The notes beneath the pieces are model-generated. The model was not told the origin of the DNA. It did no database searches and saw only the letters and a list, made by a program, of their open reading frames with translations. A stretch of 64,000 bases of DNA from Lewinellaceae bacterium. Lineage in GTDB: Bacteria > Bacteroidota > Bacteroidia > Chitinophagales > Saprospiraceae. Shown in pieces: positions 24,087 to 33,095 of the stretch. Location: the NCBI GenBank assembly GCA_020636095.1, contig JACJYN010000002.1, positions 1,426,001 to 1,490,000 of the forward strand. The letters are read 5' to 3'. Made by a program: the position numbers and the translations under genes. Within the stretch, counting starts at the first letter, position 1. Each line of letters opens with the position of its first letter.

Positions 24087-24830
24087 TTATTGAATCAACA
24101 ATCCCTGAGCCTTTTCGGATTGTCGTATTTCTTCCAAATAGGGCTGATAGTACTTGATACCTCTGTACAGCATTTCGGAAACTCCATCGGAGGTTACCGT
24201 AGCGCCGGAGATGGCATCCACTTCGTGCGTCCGGTTTTTAGCCCCGCCTTTGCGCACTTTTACGGAGACGTAGTTACCGTCTTCATAAATCTTGGTTCCC
24301 TCAAATTCTTTAGCGAAAGCAGGATTGTCCTTGATCTCGGCGCCGAGCCCCGGCGTCTCGCCCTTGTGGTCGAAAGCGGCGCCGGCGATGGTATTGGCGT
24401 CGCTTTTCAGGGCAATATTGCCCCAAATTTCATCCCATAACCCTTTGCCCCGCACCGAAAGGATGTAAAAATTTTCGCCGTTGTGCTCGTAGATATATAG
24501 CGGCAAGCGGCGTTCTGCTTCCGGCTTTTTACGTTCCTGAGCCATGTCGACCGTTTCTGCCTGCACCCCATCGAGGACTTCCCCCTGCATGTTCAGGACC
24601 GGCTGTTGCATTTGAGCAAAAATCTGAGCGACTTCCTCATCGGACAGGCCGCTCACCTTTTTGCCGTCCGGGAGATAATCCTCAATCGCAGACAAGATAG
24701 CCCGCTTATTGAAAATATCCTCATTCTGTGCTGCCTTGTTCTTCGTCACTTCCCGCAGGCCGGTCAGGGCTACTGCTACCGAGGCGGTAAGAATCAGGAT
24801 GAAACCTATAACATATCTGGTTGTGTACAT
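24087..24830 (-). CDS. nqrC: Na+-NQR subunit C (covalent FMN)
   Basis: A 247-residue subunit with one N-terminal membrane helix (about 5-24) and a periplasmic FMN-binding domain. The flavinylation motif DAISGATVTS places the covalent FMN at Thr211, the site modified by ApbE-type transferases; no apbE gene is in the window. The GLGAEIKDNPAFAKEFEG segment is conserved in the family. It accepts electrons from NqrF and the D/E centre and passes them to NqrB. It lies between nqrB and nqrD. Confidence 0.97.
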   Translation of the reverse strand: MYTTRYVIGFILILTASVAVALTGLREVTKNKAAQNEDIFNKRAILSAIEDYLPDGKKVSGLSDEEVAQIFAQMQQPVLNMQGEVLDGVQAETVDMAQERKKPEAERRLPLYIYEHNGENFYILSVRGKGLWDEIWGNIALKSDANTIAGAAFDHKGETPGLGAEIKDNPAFAKEFEGTKIYEDGNYVSVKVRKGGAKNRTHEVDAISGATVTSDGVSEMLYRGIKYYQPYLEEIRQSEKAQGLLIQ

Positions 24831-24876
24831 TTTGCTGATTTTATTTCAGGAAAAATCATCATTTTCAGGGCAACCT

Positions 24877-26145
24877 TCAGGCCGCTACCTTCGCCCTTTT
24901 GAGCCGGCGGTTAATATTTGCCTGCACGACGTAGTGGTCGATCAGCGGGGCAAATACATTCATAAAGAGAATGGCCAGCATCCAGCCTTCCGGATAAGCC
25001 GGGTTCAACACCCGGATGATCATGCCGATCATGCCGATCAGGAATCCGTAGATCCATTTTCCGGTGGGCGTTGCGCTGGCGGTTACCGGGTCGGTGGCCA
25101 TAAAGGCCATAGCAAACCAGAAGCTCCCCATATAAAACTGGTAGTACCAGGGCACCTGCATGAAGAGGGTAGCGCCCCAAACATTGAGCAGGAACGCCAT
25201 AACCGCGGCGCCAACTACCATGGAGAACATGATCCGCCAATCGGCGATCTTGGTGAACGCCAGGTAGAGCGCCCCCAAAATGATCAGCGGCTTGCTGCTT
25301 TCTCCTATCGATCCGGGAATAGTGCCCCACCACATCTGCGCATCAGAATAGGTTTTAGTCACGTTTTCCCATCCTCCCTGATACGCCAGGCTCAGGGGGG
25401 TAGCCCCTGTGTAGCCGTCAACAACCGCCGACGCCGGATTATAGCCCGACAGGTTGAGCGCTTCAAAGAGGGGGTTGAATACATGAAGGTGAATCCAGCC
25501 ATAATGAGCTGCGGAACCGGCTGACAAACCGTCCAGGCCGGCCACCCATACTTCGTCTCCGGAAATGTAAGTAGGATAAGCAAAGAAAACGAAGACCCGG
25601 GCCAGCAGGGCGATATTGAGCACGTTCATACCGGTGCCACCAAAGGCTTCTTTCCCGATCACTACGGCAAAGACAATGGAAATAGCCAGTATCCAGAGAG
25701 GAATGTCCGGCGGCATGATCAGAGGAATGAGGGCTCCCGAGACGAGAAAACCCTCCTCAATGCCGTGCCCTTTTTTGTAGGCATAAAAGAATTCAATACC
25801 CAGGCCGACCACATGTGTAACGATGAAGATCGGAAGAACCAGTATAAGCCCGTAGATCAGCTTGAGGTGAACCCCCTGCAGGAATCCTGTATACTCACCC
25901 AACGCGACAAAGTGCTGATGGCCGATATTATAGGTTCCAAACAGATAAAGCACCAAAAGTGCCAATACGACCTGCACCATCTGGCGCTTGAGGTCCATGC
26001 CGTCACGGATGTGGACTCCGCCTTTGGTTACTAGGTTGGGCGTGAATGCAAAGGTGAAAAAGCCGTCGTAGACCGTGTGCAGGAAAGGCGACTTTTTCTT
26101 GTCCGGTTCAATCTTGTGGAGAAAATTTAATATTGCTTTTTTCAT
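24877..26145 (-). CDS. nqrB: Na+-NQR subunit B (ion channel, covalent FMN)
   Basis: A 422-residue integral membrane subunit with about ten helices. The FMN-Thr motif DGYTGATPL puts the covalent flavin at Thr249. The conserved GKEAFGGTGMNVLNIAL (about 164-180) and NPAYPEGWMLAILFMN segments are clear. NqrB houses the sodium path and the quinone-reducing site. It begins 48 bases after nqrA ends. Confidence 0.97.
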   Translation of the reverse strand: MKKAILNFLHKIEPDKKKSPFLHTVYDGFFTFAFTPNLVTKGGVHIRDGMDLKRQMVQVVLALLVLYLFGTYNIGHQHFVALGEYTGFLQGVHLKLIYGLILVLPIFIVTHVVGLGIEFFYAYKKGHGIEEGFLVSGALIPLIMPPDIPLWILAISIVFAVVIGKEAFGGTGMNVLNIALLARVFVFFAYPTYISGDEVWVAGLDGLSAGSAAHYGWIHLHVFNPLFEALNLSGYNPASAVVDGYTGATPLSLAYQGGWENVTKTYSDAQMWWGTIPGSIGESSKPLIILGALYLAFTKIADWRIMFSMVVGAAVMAFLLNVWGATLFMQVPWYYQFYMGSFWFAMAFMATDPVTASATPTGKWIYGFLIGMIGMIIRVLNPAYPEGWMLAILFMNVFAPLIDHYVVQANINRRLKRAKVAA

Positions 26146-26193
26146 ATCTCTATGTAGTGAGATGATCGTTTTTTTGTAAAAATATCTGGCAAC

Positions 26194-27840
26194 TTATCCT
26201 TGTTCGCGCATCATATCCAGGCCCTGCCGAAGTATCTGCTGAACAGGCTGCTTGGAAACGCAGACGAACTCACAGAGGGCTACATCCTCTTCGCTCAGTT
26301 CGTAGATGCCCAGGCCTTCCACCTTTTCAAAGTCCCCGATGAGGATGGACTTCATCAGTTCCTGTGGGTAAACATCCATCGGTAAGACGGATTCATAACT
26401 ACCGGTAACGACAAAGGCGCGCTTTTCCCCGTGGGTGTTGGTCTCTGCGCGCTTCTTCATCTTTGGAAACAGCGCAGAAGGAAGCGTTGGCGAAATGCTC
26501 GGCGTGTTGAGCGAGGGGATCAGCCAGCCGAAGAGTTCGTAGTCATCTCCTTCCAGAACCACCGTCAGCTGGTCGTCGAATATATCCAGGAAGCCTTCCG
26601 CTACTTTTTTCTTGCCGGAAAGCACATCGCCGGAAATGAGGCGAATGTGATCGTTGGCCAGGTTATCCTTCACCAGGTCGCCAACATTAGCTCCTATATA
26701 GGTGCGCACATACTTCGGCTGCTTGAGTTCAGCCCCCGCCAGGGCGACCACGCGCTCCGCATTGAACCGCTTTTCTGTAAAGACTTTACCGATAGTAGCC
26801 ACGTCCTGTACACCTAGCACCCATACTTTATCCCCGGAACCAATAGGCTTGGTGTGATGGATTTGTATGCCGACATTGCCGGCCGGGTGCTTACCGTGAA
26901 AATAGTGCGTTTCTACTCCCTTGGCTTCGGTGAAGGCCGCATGGGGCTCTTCCTTGCCGCGCCCGTCCAGCCCCAGGTAGACCTTTCCGTCGGTTAGCTT
27001 ATTGAGCACATCGAGGCCCTTCTGGAAAGCCGCTTCCTGTCCTTCAATAATAAAGTTGAGGTTAGGGCCCAGCGGGGCGGTGTCGAAGGTAGAAATGAAA
27101 ATATCACGAGGCACGGCATCAGGCTCAGCGACGATGTCATAGGGGCGTTGGCGGATCAGGGGCCATACGCCGACATCCAGCAGGTAATTAACCAAATCTT
27201 CCCGGCTACCGGTATCCAGCTCAAAGGCATCCAGTTGGCGGTACTTGATCTCCTTATCTGCCAGGATGACCACCTCTGAAATAGAGCGTTTAGCGCCTCG
27301 GTTGATGGCGATGACTTCCCCACTCACCGGGGCGGCGTACTTGACCTCCGGCCGTTTCTTGTCATAGAAAAGATGGTCGCCGGCTTTGACTTCATCTCCT
27401 ACCTCCACTTCCAGCTTCGGGATGGGGGAAATACCCGTGAAATTAGTAGGCTGCACGGCAAAAGTCTTTGCGACAACCGTTTTATCCACCGTTTTTTCCG
27501 CCTCCCCTTCCAGGTTGATGTCATGCCCCCGGCGCAAAGCCGTCAATGGCTTGCCCTGAAGGTATTCCGGCAAGCGCGGAGCAAAAAGCTCCTTCCAGTT
27601 GGGAAACAGCGAAAGATTAGCGCCCTTGCTGGCCGCGCCGGATTGCTTGGCTTCAATAACCATCAGATTATCCGAGACCTGCAGGATGATCATAAAGAAG
27701 ACCAATACAGCCACAATGATCAGGCCGTAGATGAAATAGGCGCCGAATCCTGAGCTGCTGCTTCCAGCTTGTGCCCATGCTGCGCTGGCGCAAAGCACGG
27801 CAACGAAAGTTAAGATCGCCTTGCTCGTTTTATTATTCAT
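26194..27840 (-). CDS. nqrA: Na+-NQR subunit A with ~100-residue N-terminal membrane extension
   Basis: A 548-residue protein; NqrA is usually about 447 residues and has no membrane segment. The usual core begins near residue 102 (LRRGHDINLEGEAE), leaving 447 residues. The extra N-terminus contains a signal-peptide-like stretch (1-23, ending SAAWA) and a hydrophobic helix (about 34-54, YFIYGLIIVAVLVFFMIILQ). The core contains GLDGRGKEEPHAAF, GNVGIQIHHTKPIGSGD and EKRFNAERVVALAGAE. NqrA binds quinone at the cytoplasmic face. The extension may tether it to the membrane. It is the first gene of the operon; the start is supported by the signal-like sequence following directly. Confidence 0.95.
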   Translation of the reverse strand: MNNKTSKAILTFVAVLCASAAWAQAGSSSSGFGAYFIYGLIIVAVLVFFMIILQVSDNLMVIEAKQSGAASKGANLSLFPNWKELFAPRLPEYLQGKPLTALRRGHDINLEGEAEKTVDKTVVAKTFAVQPTNFTGISPIPKLEVEVGDEVKAGDHLFYDKKRPEVKYAAPVSGEVIAINRGAKRSISEVVILADKEIKYRQLDAFELDTGSREDLVNYLLDVGVWPLIRQRPYDIVAEPDAVPRDIFISTFDTAPLGPNLNFIIEGQEAAFQKGLDVLNKLTDGKVYLGLDGRGKEEPHAAFTEAKGVETHYFHGKHPAGNVGIQIHHTKPIGSGDKVWVLGVQDVATIGKVFTEKRFNAERVVALAGAELKQPKYVRTYIGANVGDLVKDNLANDHIRLISGDVLSGKKKVAEGFLDIFDDQLTVVLEGDDYELFGWLIPSLNTPSISPTLPSALFPKMKKRAETNTHGEKRAFVVTGSYESVLPMDVYPQELMKSILIGDFEKVEGLGIYELSEEDVALCEFVCVSKQPVQQILRQGLDMMREQG

Positions 27841-28227
27841 TCGTTGTGACGTTTGTTAGTACCCGGCCTCAAGGCATAATCCTGTGAAAACCAAGTATAA
27901 TAGGCTTCTCAAAAACTCCGCAAATATATAAAGCTTTTCACTTAAAAAAGAACCTGGCTTTCGCTAAAGTTCAGAGAAGGAATTTGTTTAGATTGAATCT
28001 AAATAAAATTAATTAACCTTTGTTTTCAAGGAGTTATAAAGGAGGGAAAGCGGTATTTAAAGGTGGAAGAGACGAGAAAAGAGGATTCGCATGAGGATTC
28101 TTAAGTTCTTTTTTCAACTTCAAGGATTTATTGCCTGTTCCTTTCAGCCTGAAAGATATATTGTTTGCAGTACTGAAATATTTGCCAAATATTTATACTC
28201 GACAAGCCTTTCCGCTACGCCCCGCTC
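27841..28227. other. Intergenic region upstream of nqrA
   Basis: These 387 bases hold the nqr promoter region near 27921 and otherwise AT-rich DNA. A 74-codon plus-strand frame at 28091-28315 overlaps pnuC and lacks coding character, so I see no gene. Confidence 0.5.
27921..27928 (-). promoter_or_regulatory. Candidate -7 box of the nqr operon
   Basis: On the minus strand TATATTTG matches the Bacteroidota TAnnTTTG box, about 80 bases before the nqrA ATG. The region about 19 bases further upstream is T-rich but has no exact TTTG. Confidence 0.4.
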
Positions 28228-28824
28228 CTACCCGGCCCGGTACTGCCGCGCCCAGTTCACCAGGGCAAAGGAAGCAATGACAACATACACCACCATCACC
28301 AATGCAAAAAGGTAGGCGCCCCGGCTGAAGTATAGCCCTACATAGATGAGGTCTGTCACGATCCAGTAAGCCCAGTTATCGAGCACTTTACGAACGAGAA
28401 TCCAGGTAGCGATGACGGAAAAAACGGTGGTGAAGGCATCCCAGTAGGTCGCAGCGGCGGGCGTATACTCGTCAAAAAAGTACCCGAAAAGCAAGGCGGC
28501 AGCGCTGCCGCCGGCCAGAATAAAGAGATGCTGCCGGGCGCTGAGCCGGCTGATGGGCAGCCCCTCCCCCGCTTGCCCGCCGTACTTCCACTGGTAGAGC
28601 CCTACTCCTGCCATGGCCACATAGAACACCTGCAACAGCGCGTCCAGGTACAAGCCGTAAAAAGAAAAGGAGGCGTAGGCCCAGAGGCTGCAGCTGATGA
28701 TGCCCCAAAACCAGCACCATACGTTTTCGCGGGCCGCCAGCAACACATAGATGAGGGCAGTGATGGCCACAACCCAGTCGACCCAACTGAGAGCGGCCGC
28801 TTCGGTGAGGAGGGTTTGGAACAT
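28228..28824 (-). CDS. pnuC: PnuC-type nicotinamide riboside/mononucleotide transporter
   Basis: A 198-residue protein with seven predicted helices. It carries the PnuC signatures ENVWCWFWGIISCSLWAY in the first third and DNWAYWIVTDLIYVGLYFSRG in the last third. It facilitates uptake of nicotinamide riboside or a related NAD precursor, which is then trapped by phosphorylation. It lies 84 bases downstream of the OmpA-family gene on the same strand. A strong hairpin occupies the leader. TenA/thiamine-linked PnuT proteins look similar, so the exact vitamin is not certain. Confidence 0.92.
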   Translation of the reverse strand: MFQTLLTEAAALSWVDWVVAITALIYVLLAARENVWCWFWGIISCSLWAYASFSFYGLYLDALLQVFYVAMAGVGLYQWKYGGQAGEGLPISRLSARQHLFILAGGSAAALLFGYFFDEYTPAAATYWDAFTTVFSVIATWILVRKVLDNWAYWIVTDLIYVGLYFSRGAYLFALVMVVYVVIASFALVNWARQYRAG

Positions 28825-28844
28825 GATGAATGGTGGTAAAACAG

Positions 28845-28883
28845 AACGCGGACGCCGTCGCTCAAAGCTTTAGCATCCGCGTT
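28845..28883 (-). promoter_or_regulatory. 11-bp-stem hairpin in the pnuC leader
   Basis: On the minus strand AACGCGGATGC pairs with GCGTCCGCGTT (one G-T pair) around a 17-base loop, ending about 20 bases before the pnuC ATG at 28824. It could modulate pnuC translation. I do not recognise it as a known riboswitch class. Confidence 0.5.
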
Positions 28884-28888
28884 CAATC

Positions 28889-28918
28889 GCCTCCGGGAGG
28901 AGGCTTTTTTATTTTTTT
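28889..28918 (+). terminator. Hairpin with T-run next to the ompA-family stop codon
   Basis: GCCTCC-GGGA-GGAGGC is followed in the plus direction by TTTTTTATTTTTTT, which overlaps the stop codon of the minus-strand OmpA-family gene. As a terminator it would act on plus-strand RNA. In the minus direction it is only a stem without a T-run. Confidence 0.5.
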
Positions 28919-31443
28919 AACTCGAACCGGTACTGCACCGTCTCCCGGATCGGGATGCCGTCATTATCGGCTTCTTCCAGGAAGATGTCGATATCGATTT
29001 CTTCTGATTCATCCTTTTCGCTGCTATCAAAGAGTACTTCGATGACGCCCTTCTGGCCGGGTTGAAACGTATCGCCGGTGGGGTCGTTCTCTATGGTGGT
29101 GCAATCACAGGCGGAGATCAGCGAGATCGTCAACGGGGCGTCGCCGGTATTGACAAACGCATAGGTGAAGCGGCGTTTTTCGCCCTTCTTCACTGCGCCC
29201 AGTTCCAGTACCCGTTTATTGAAGTACATAATTGGCAATCCCTTAAGGTCTTTCTTACCGTAAAGAGAAGAAAGCATATTGATCCGGGTGGTGTCCGGTT
29301 GTGCTTCTCCGATCAGGCGTTCGCGGTCGGCGCCCGGTTTAGTTGTCTCTTTCTTGCGCAGGCGCGTGCTCTTGATGGTAATGCTTCTAGGGCCTTCCAG
29401 GATCTTAAACTCGGTGCGGCGGTTGAGCTCATGAGCAACTTCCTTCTGGTTTTCGTCCTTGAGGGCATCGATGTACGCCTCGGTCAGCACGTCTCCTTCC
29501 TTCAGGAATCCGTGCAGTGCCGCTGCCCGGGCGCTCACGGTCTGCGGCTGGTTCTCTCCATAGCCCTTGGCAACGATGCGGTCCCGGTCGATACCTTTGC
29601 GGACCAGCCAGCGGCGGGCCGACTCGGCGCGGCGCTGGGAAAGGTTTTCGTTGTAATCGTTATTACCCCGGTTATCGGTATGGGAGCTGAGCTCGATCTT
29701 CATATCCGGGTACTCGGTCATCAGTTCGTAGACCACCTCCAGGTCGCTCTCCGCTTCCGTCCGGATGCGGTCATCATCGAAATCGTAAAGGATATTTTCC
29801 AGCACGATGGGTTCTTCGAGTGTAATGGTATCGTATTCCGGAATAACCGGTTTGGGTTTCAGGTAGAAAAAATGCTGGAAGGTCTTGGATTCCGTCAGGC
29901 CTACGGTGTTAAACTGCATGGTATCCGGGAAGTAATCCGGGTGGGTAGCGATGACCATGTAGGGCATATCCAGGCCGAGGTCGAAATCGAAGCGGTTGCC
30001 GTCTTCACTGGTCTTGCTCTCCGGAGTTCCCACCTTGTTGTTCTGGGTGGGAATGAGGTAGACCGTGCCTCCGGGCAGCGGTTTCTTTTCTATGGTAAAC
30101 ACGCCGGTGACCAGGTCGGCGTACAGCTTGGCGATACTGACAGTATAGAGGTCATTGCAGCAGGTGCGGCCATAGGCGGAGCGGCCTTCGGGGCGGTTGG
30201 AGACGAACATACCAAAATAGCCCTCCTCATCGAGGGTCAGGCTTTGATCGTCCACGCTCGTATTATAGCCGCGGCCCATGTTGAGGGGCCCGCTCCATTT
30301 GGTGCCGTCCCAGGTAGAATAAAAAATATCGAAGCCGCCCAGGCCAGGATGGCCGGTAGAGCTGAAGTACAGGGTTCCATCGCGATAATAAGGCGTCTCG
30401 TCATCGCCAAGGGTATTGATCACCGCCCCCAGGTTAACGGGGTCGCTGAAGGTGCCTTCGCCGGTTTTAGTGGCGTAATAGACATCAAAGCCCCCGTAGC
30501 CGCCCGGCATATTAGACACGAAGAAGAGAACTTCCTTGCCGAATAGTTCCCCAATAGCCGGATGCTTGGCGAGGTAGGGCCCATTGACGCCCTGCACTTC
30601 CTGGGCGCCCTTCCAGCCTTCGCCTCCGCCGGTGCTGAAGTAGATTTTGCTTTCGGAAAGAACGTTGCCTTCCAATTGCGCCCGGGTGAAATACATGGTG
30701 CGGCCATCCTTAGACAGCGATACGTTGCTGTTGTGGAATTCCGGGCGGTTGATCTCTCCGCCCAGAGCCTTAGGCTTTTCCCAGCCGTTGTCATCCTTCA
30801 TGGCCTTGTAGATCAGGGCATAGGATTCGTCCTTGTTTTTTTCATCGACATAGATGACGTCATCGGCGTCAAAAGTGGTAAAGTACAGTTCCGTCCCGTT
30901 ACTAGCCAGGGCCGGCGAGTATTCCGACACTTTGCCGTTGAGGTCTCGTCCTGCGTTCTCGACGGTTACGCCCTTCATAGACTGGGGCAGCTCTTTGGCC
31001 AGTTCGGCGCCGGCCATTTCGTTTTTGGCCAGCGTTTTGAGGCTATCATTGCTGGAGGCATCCAGGAATGTCTGGAATTCGTTGATGGCTTCATCGTACT
31101 TCTCGTTCATCTTGAGCAACTGCCCGTAGATGTAGCGATACTCGGTGAGTTCGCCCTCCTCCGCCCGGCGCAGGATACGGGCAAACCAGCGCTCCGCTTT
31201 CCGGTAATCGCGAATCTGAAAATTCAGCCAGGCGATGGTGTCGATCAGCGCGCGGTCTTCTTTATCCTCGTAGGCCTCTTCGTAACGCTCCAGGGCGTAA
31301 ACGTAGTTGAGGGAGTCGAAGGATGCGCGGGCCGCCCGGAGCGTCTGCTCATAGGAGGACTTGCGAATGGGTTGCGCCATCAAGGCGCCGCAGCCCAGCA
31401 GGAACAAAAAGATGAGTATTGGTATATTTTTCATAGACTTCAT
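28909..31443 (-). CDS. OmpA-family protein with TPR, PD40 propeller and C-terminal DUF1573-like domain
   Basis: An 844-residue exported protein (signal peptide at residues 1-23). A TPR-like region spans about 25-150. A PD40/WD40-like propeller (about 170-440) has repeats such as SPALASNGTELYFTTFDADD and TPYYRDGTLYFSSTGHPGLG. A carboxypeptidase-regulatory-like region (about 450-530) is followed by the peptidoglycan-binding OmpA domain (about 545-690, SSHTDNRGNNDYNENLSQRR and AHELNRRTEFKIL). An extra DUF1573-like domain (about 735-840, KRRFTYAFVNTGDAPL) ends it. It resembles PorE-type T9SS-associated proteins that link the outer-membrane machine to peptidoglycan. It follows the PorP/SprF gene on the same strand, which supports that role. 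Confidence 0.9.
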   Translation of the reverse strand: MKSMKNIPILIFLFLLGCGALMAQPIRKSSYEQTLRAARASFDSLNYVYALERYEEAYEDKEDRALIDTIAWLNFQIRDYRKAERWFARILRRAEEGELTEYRYIYGQLLKMNEKYDEAINEFQTFLDASSNDSLKTLAKNEMAGAELAKELPQSMKGVTVENAGRDLNGKVSEYSPALASNGTELYFTTFDADDVIYVDEKNKDESYALIYKAMKDDNGWEKPKALGGEINRPEFHNSNVSLSKDGRTMYFTRAQLEGNVLSESKIYFSTGGGEGWKGAQEVQGVNGPYLAKHPAIGELFGKEVLFFVSNMPGGYGGFDVYYATKTGEGTFSDPVNLGAVINTLGDDETPYYRDGTLYFSSTGHPGLGGFDIFYSTWDGTKWSGPLNMGRGYNTSVDDQSLTLDEEGYFGMFVSNRPEGRSAYGRTCCNDLYTVSIAKLYADLVTGVFTIEKKPLPGGTVYLIPTQNNKVGTPESKTSEDGNRFDFDLGLDMPYMVIATHPDYFPDTMQFNTVGLTESKTFQHFFYLKPKPVIPEYDTITLEEPIVLENILYDFDDDRIRTEAESDLEVVYELMTEYPDMKIELSSHTDNRGNNDYNENLSQRRAESARRWLVRKGIDRDRIVAKGYGENQPQTVSARAAALHGFLKEGDVLTEAYIDALKDENQKEVAHELNRRTEFKILEGPRSITIKSTRLRKKETTKPGADRERLIGEAQPDTTRINMLSSLYGKKDLKGLPIMYFNKRVLELGAVKKGEKRRFTYAFVNTGDAPLTISLISACDCTTIENDPTGDTFQPGQKGVIEVLFDSSEKDESEEIDIDIFLEEADNDGIPIRETVQYRFELKK

Positions 31444-31605
31444 GAATTGCCACGTTTTCTCAACGTCAAAAACTACGTTTTCTTTCTAAATAAATTGTTA
31501 AATATGGATCAAACGGCTCCCCCGGGGTGCTTTCCCAAAGAAACCCTTCGGATTGCCCCCCTCCCATGGTGCAATTGCCTCTACCTGCACCCGGACATTT
31601 CGCCT

Positions 31606-32691
31606 TTAGAATTTCGGGCAAAGGATCGTCTGCTTAACTTCCGGGTCTTTATATATTTTAATGATGTACCAGGCGGCAATCTCGAAAGCGCCCTGATAGT
31701 TGGTTGCCGAGTTCAGCTGTGAGAAGTTCACATCATAAGCGGCCGCCACCCGCAGGTCTTTGTAATCCAGCCCCAGCAGTACCTTGCCGGCATCGCCGAA
31801 GCGATACCCCAGGCCGAAATTCAGCTTCACCTGCATTTCGGGGTTGATCATATAACCCGCCCAGGCCTGCAGGCTCACCTCGGTAGCTCCTTTTGAAGCC
31901 TGGAACATCGCGGTCGGCGCAGCCGACCACCGATCGGTAAGGGCCCATTCGTATTTGGTGTGGGCGGTGATGCGCATCGGGCGCTTATCGGCGCCACTCA
32001 CATTGATGGAATCCTGATTTTCCCTCAGGGACCCGAACAGGTAATCCGGTTGCGTAAGGTGCGCGGCGGCCGCGCCCAACTCAAAGTTGCTTTGGGCGTC
32101 GATCTGGCTGCGGAACAACAGGCCGGCGGCGAAATCGAGGTAATCCGTTTTATCTCTTCCCCCTCCGGAGGCGCCTCCCCCAACAAAAGGGTCGGAGGAA
32201 TTGCCGGCATTGTATGCCAGATTCGCCCCAAAGCCATCGCCAACGGTCAGGTTTTTGGGGTCATACCGACGCTGTACGCTTCCTCCCTGCAAACCGAGGG
32301 TCAGTACCGACTTGCCGTCTTTACCGAGCCCCAGGTGATAAGACGCGGAAATCATCGTAGCGTTGGTGCGCAGCTTATTACTGCCCGCCTGGTCGTTGAA
32401 GATCATCCCGCCGACACCGATCCAGTCCTGCTCGCGAAACCCGCGAAGGATGGGAGCGTCGACATAAAAAGAAGGCGTTTCGTAGCCATCGGCGCCGGAT
32501 ACGTTGTACCACTGCCCCCGGTAAATCCCCCCTACCCTTGCCGTGCCGAAGAAGGCGCCGGTATTGGCGGGGTTGAGGGTCAGTGGCGACATATTGAACA
32601 GCGAAAAGTGTATGTCCTGTGCCTGTAGTGTTCCCATTATGGCTGCAAAGAAGAAAAAGAGTAGAGGTTTGATTAGCTTCATAGAAGTCAT
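31606..32691 (-). CDS. PorP/SprF family T9SS membrane protein
   Basis: A 361-residue outer-membrane beta-barrel protein with a signal peptide (ending LQAQ). The family opening is clear: DIHFSLFNMSPLTLNPANTG, then RVGGIYRGQW. The middle contains GVGGMIFNDQAGSNKLRTN and the later part regular amphipathic strands. PorP/SprF proteins work with T9SS and are needed for export or anchoring of type B-CTD adhesins. The downstream OmpA/PD40 gene matches the usual genomic pairing. No large adhesin lies beside it in this window. Confidence 0.95.
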   Translation of the reverse strand: MTSMKLIKPLLFFFFAAIMGTLQAQDIHFSLFNMSPLTLNPANTGAFFGTARVGGIYRGQWYNVSGADGYETPSFYVDAPILRGFREQDWIGVGGMIFNDQAGSNKLRTNATMISASYHLGLGKDGKSVLTLGLQGGSVQRRYDPKNLTVGDGFGANLAYNAGNSSDPFVGGGASGGGRDKTDYLDFAAGLLFRSQIDAQSNFELGAAAAHLTQPDYLFGSLRENQDSINVSGADKRPMRITAHTKYEWALTDRWSAAPTAMFQASKGATEVSLQAWAGYMINPEMQVKLNFGLGYRFGDAGKVLLGLDYKDLRVAAAYDVNFSQLNSATNYQGAFEIAAWYIIKIYKDPEVKQTILCPKF

Positions 32692-33095
32692 ATTTATTAA
32701 TGGTCCTGCTTTTGGGTGACTGTAAGCTGGTTCAGAACCCGAAAGATAGTTTTTTTCTCTAAAAGTTTGGGTACCTGCCCGGTGCTGTTTCGCAAATCAG
32801 GCTTCTGGCGGTTCCACCGGTGATCAGGACTGGCAGAGCCGGTTGTCCCAAAACGCACCCAAGATAGATTTTCAGAACATACCTTACAATTCACGCCTCG
32901 TAAAAATTGACCTGTTATTTGACAAACCGGGGGATTTGGAGGGAAAGGGCTTACTACTCAAGGGTTCTACGGTTTACAAAGCCTATGAGTTTCACCCTGC
33001 ACAAATGTTATCCCGGGAATTATAGAATAAATGCTTCGAAAGATCGTATTTTTTCGGCGATCATTCCTATATGGCTACCTTGTAACCAAATAATC
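32692..33095. other. Divergent intergenic region between porP/sprF and the SGNH hydrolase
   Basis: These 404 bases must contain promoters in both directions. A TATCTTTC sequence on the minus strand near 32740-32750 resembles a -7 box for the PorP/SprF gene. I see no gene or strong repeat. Confidence 0.45.

Noticed and set aside
28091..28315. 74-codon plus-strand frame upstream of nqrA
   Set aside because: It overlaps pnuC in antisense and lacks coding features.
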